DNA from: an uncultured Eubacterium sp. | GTDB taxonomy: Bacteria; Bacillota_A; Clostridia; Lachnospirales; Lachnospiraceae | Reading direction: 5' to 3' | Assembly (NCBI GenBank): GCA_948468465.1 | Contig: CAOKJJ010000257.1 | Location: forward strand, 1 to 5,471 | DNA length: 5,471 bases | Shown: positions 5,463 through 5,471 of the stretch, piece by piece | How positions within the stretch are numbered: position 1 is the stretch's first letter | How the letters are laid out: the number at the start of each line of letters is the position of its first letter | Notes under the pieces: generated by a model | The model's database searches: none | Seen by the model: the letters and a program-made list of their open reading frames with translations, nothing else | Told to the model about the DNA's origin: nothing | Program-made: the position numbers and the translations under genes

Positions 5463-5471
5463 ATGCATAAA
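5463..5471 (+). CDS. Start of an unidentified gene, cut by the window end
   Basis: Only ATG CAT AAA (Met-His-Lys) is visible. It is called because AAAAAGG at 5449-5455 lies 7 nt before the ATG and a consensus promoter lies about 40 bp upstream, so a well-expressed gene very probably starts here. Three codons say nothing about its product. Confidence 0.55.

Overview
The window looks like chromosomal DNA of a low-to-mid GC, Gram-positive, spore-former-type Firmicute. The best guess is the Clostridia, probably a Lachnospiraceae member. This rests on the style of the two D-alanyl-D-alanine carboxypeptidases, on the scpA-scpB pair next to a dac gene, on AAGGAGGTGA-type ribosome binding sites and on AT-rich promoters. 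The family-level placement is inference, because no rRNA or other marker gene is present.

Layout. Positions 1-287 hold no convincing gene. They contain the end of a GC-rich, hairpin-rich element (about 1-145, cut by the window edge), followed by a 42-bp tandem repeat with two perfect copies and one degenerate copy (170-287). A penicillin-binding-protein-type carboxypeptidase (288-1466) runs on the minus strand. Its start codon sits inside a 15-bp sequence repeated three times, so three in-frame ATGs lie 15 bp apart. A short AT-rich divergent intergenic region (1509-1617) separates it from a plus-strand cluster: a membrane-anchored metallophosphoesterase (1618-2478), scpA (2497-3249), scpB (3279-3842) and a second carboxypeptidase (3909-5189). 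The last 280 bp are non-coding, with a long stem-loop followed by T residues, a small hairpin, a consensus sigma-A promoter (TTGACA-16-TATAAT) and the first three codons of a further gene that leaves the window.

How the genes fit together. ScpA (kleisin) and ScpB are the non-SMC subunits of the Smc-ScpAB condensin, which organises and segregates the chromosome. The two exported carboxypeptidases trim D-Ala from peptidoglycan stem peptides. The metallophosphoesterase is predicted to act at the outer face of the membrane on an unknown phosphoester. The cluster therefore pairs chromosome segregation with envelope maturation; B. subtilis also has dacB close to scpAB. The coding part is ordinary housekeeping. 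The unexplained signals are in the flanks: the GC-rich element, the 42-bp repeat, the triplicated start region and the terminal stem-loop. I see no convincing new multi-gene system.
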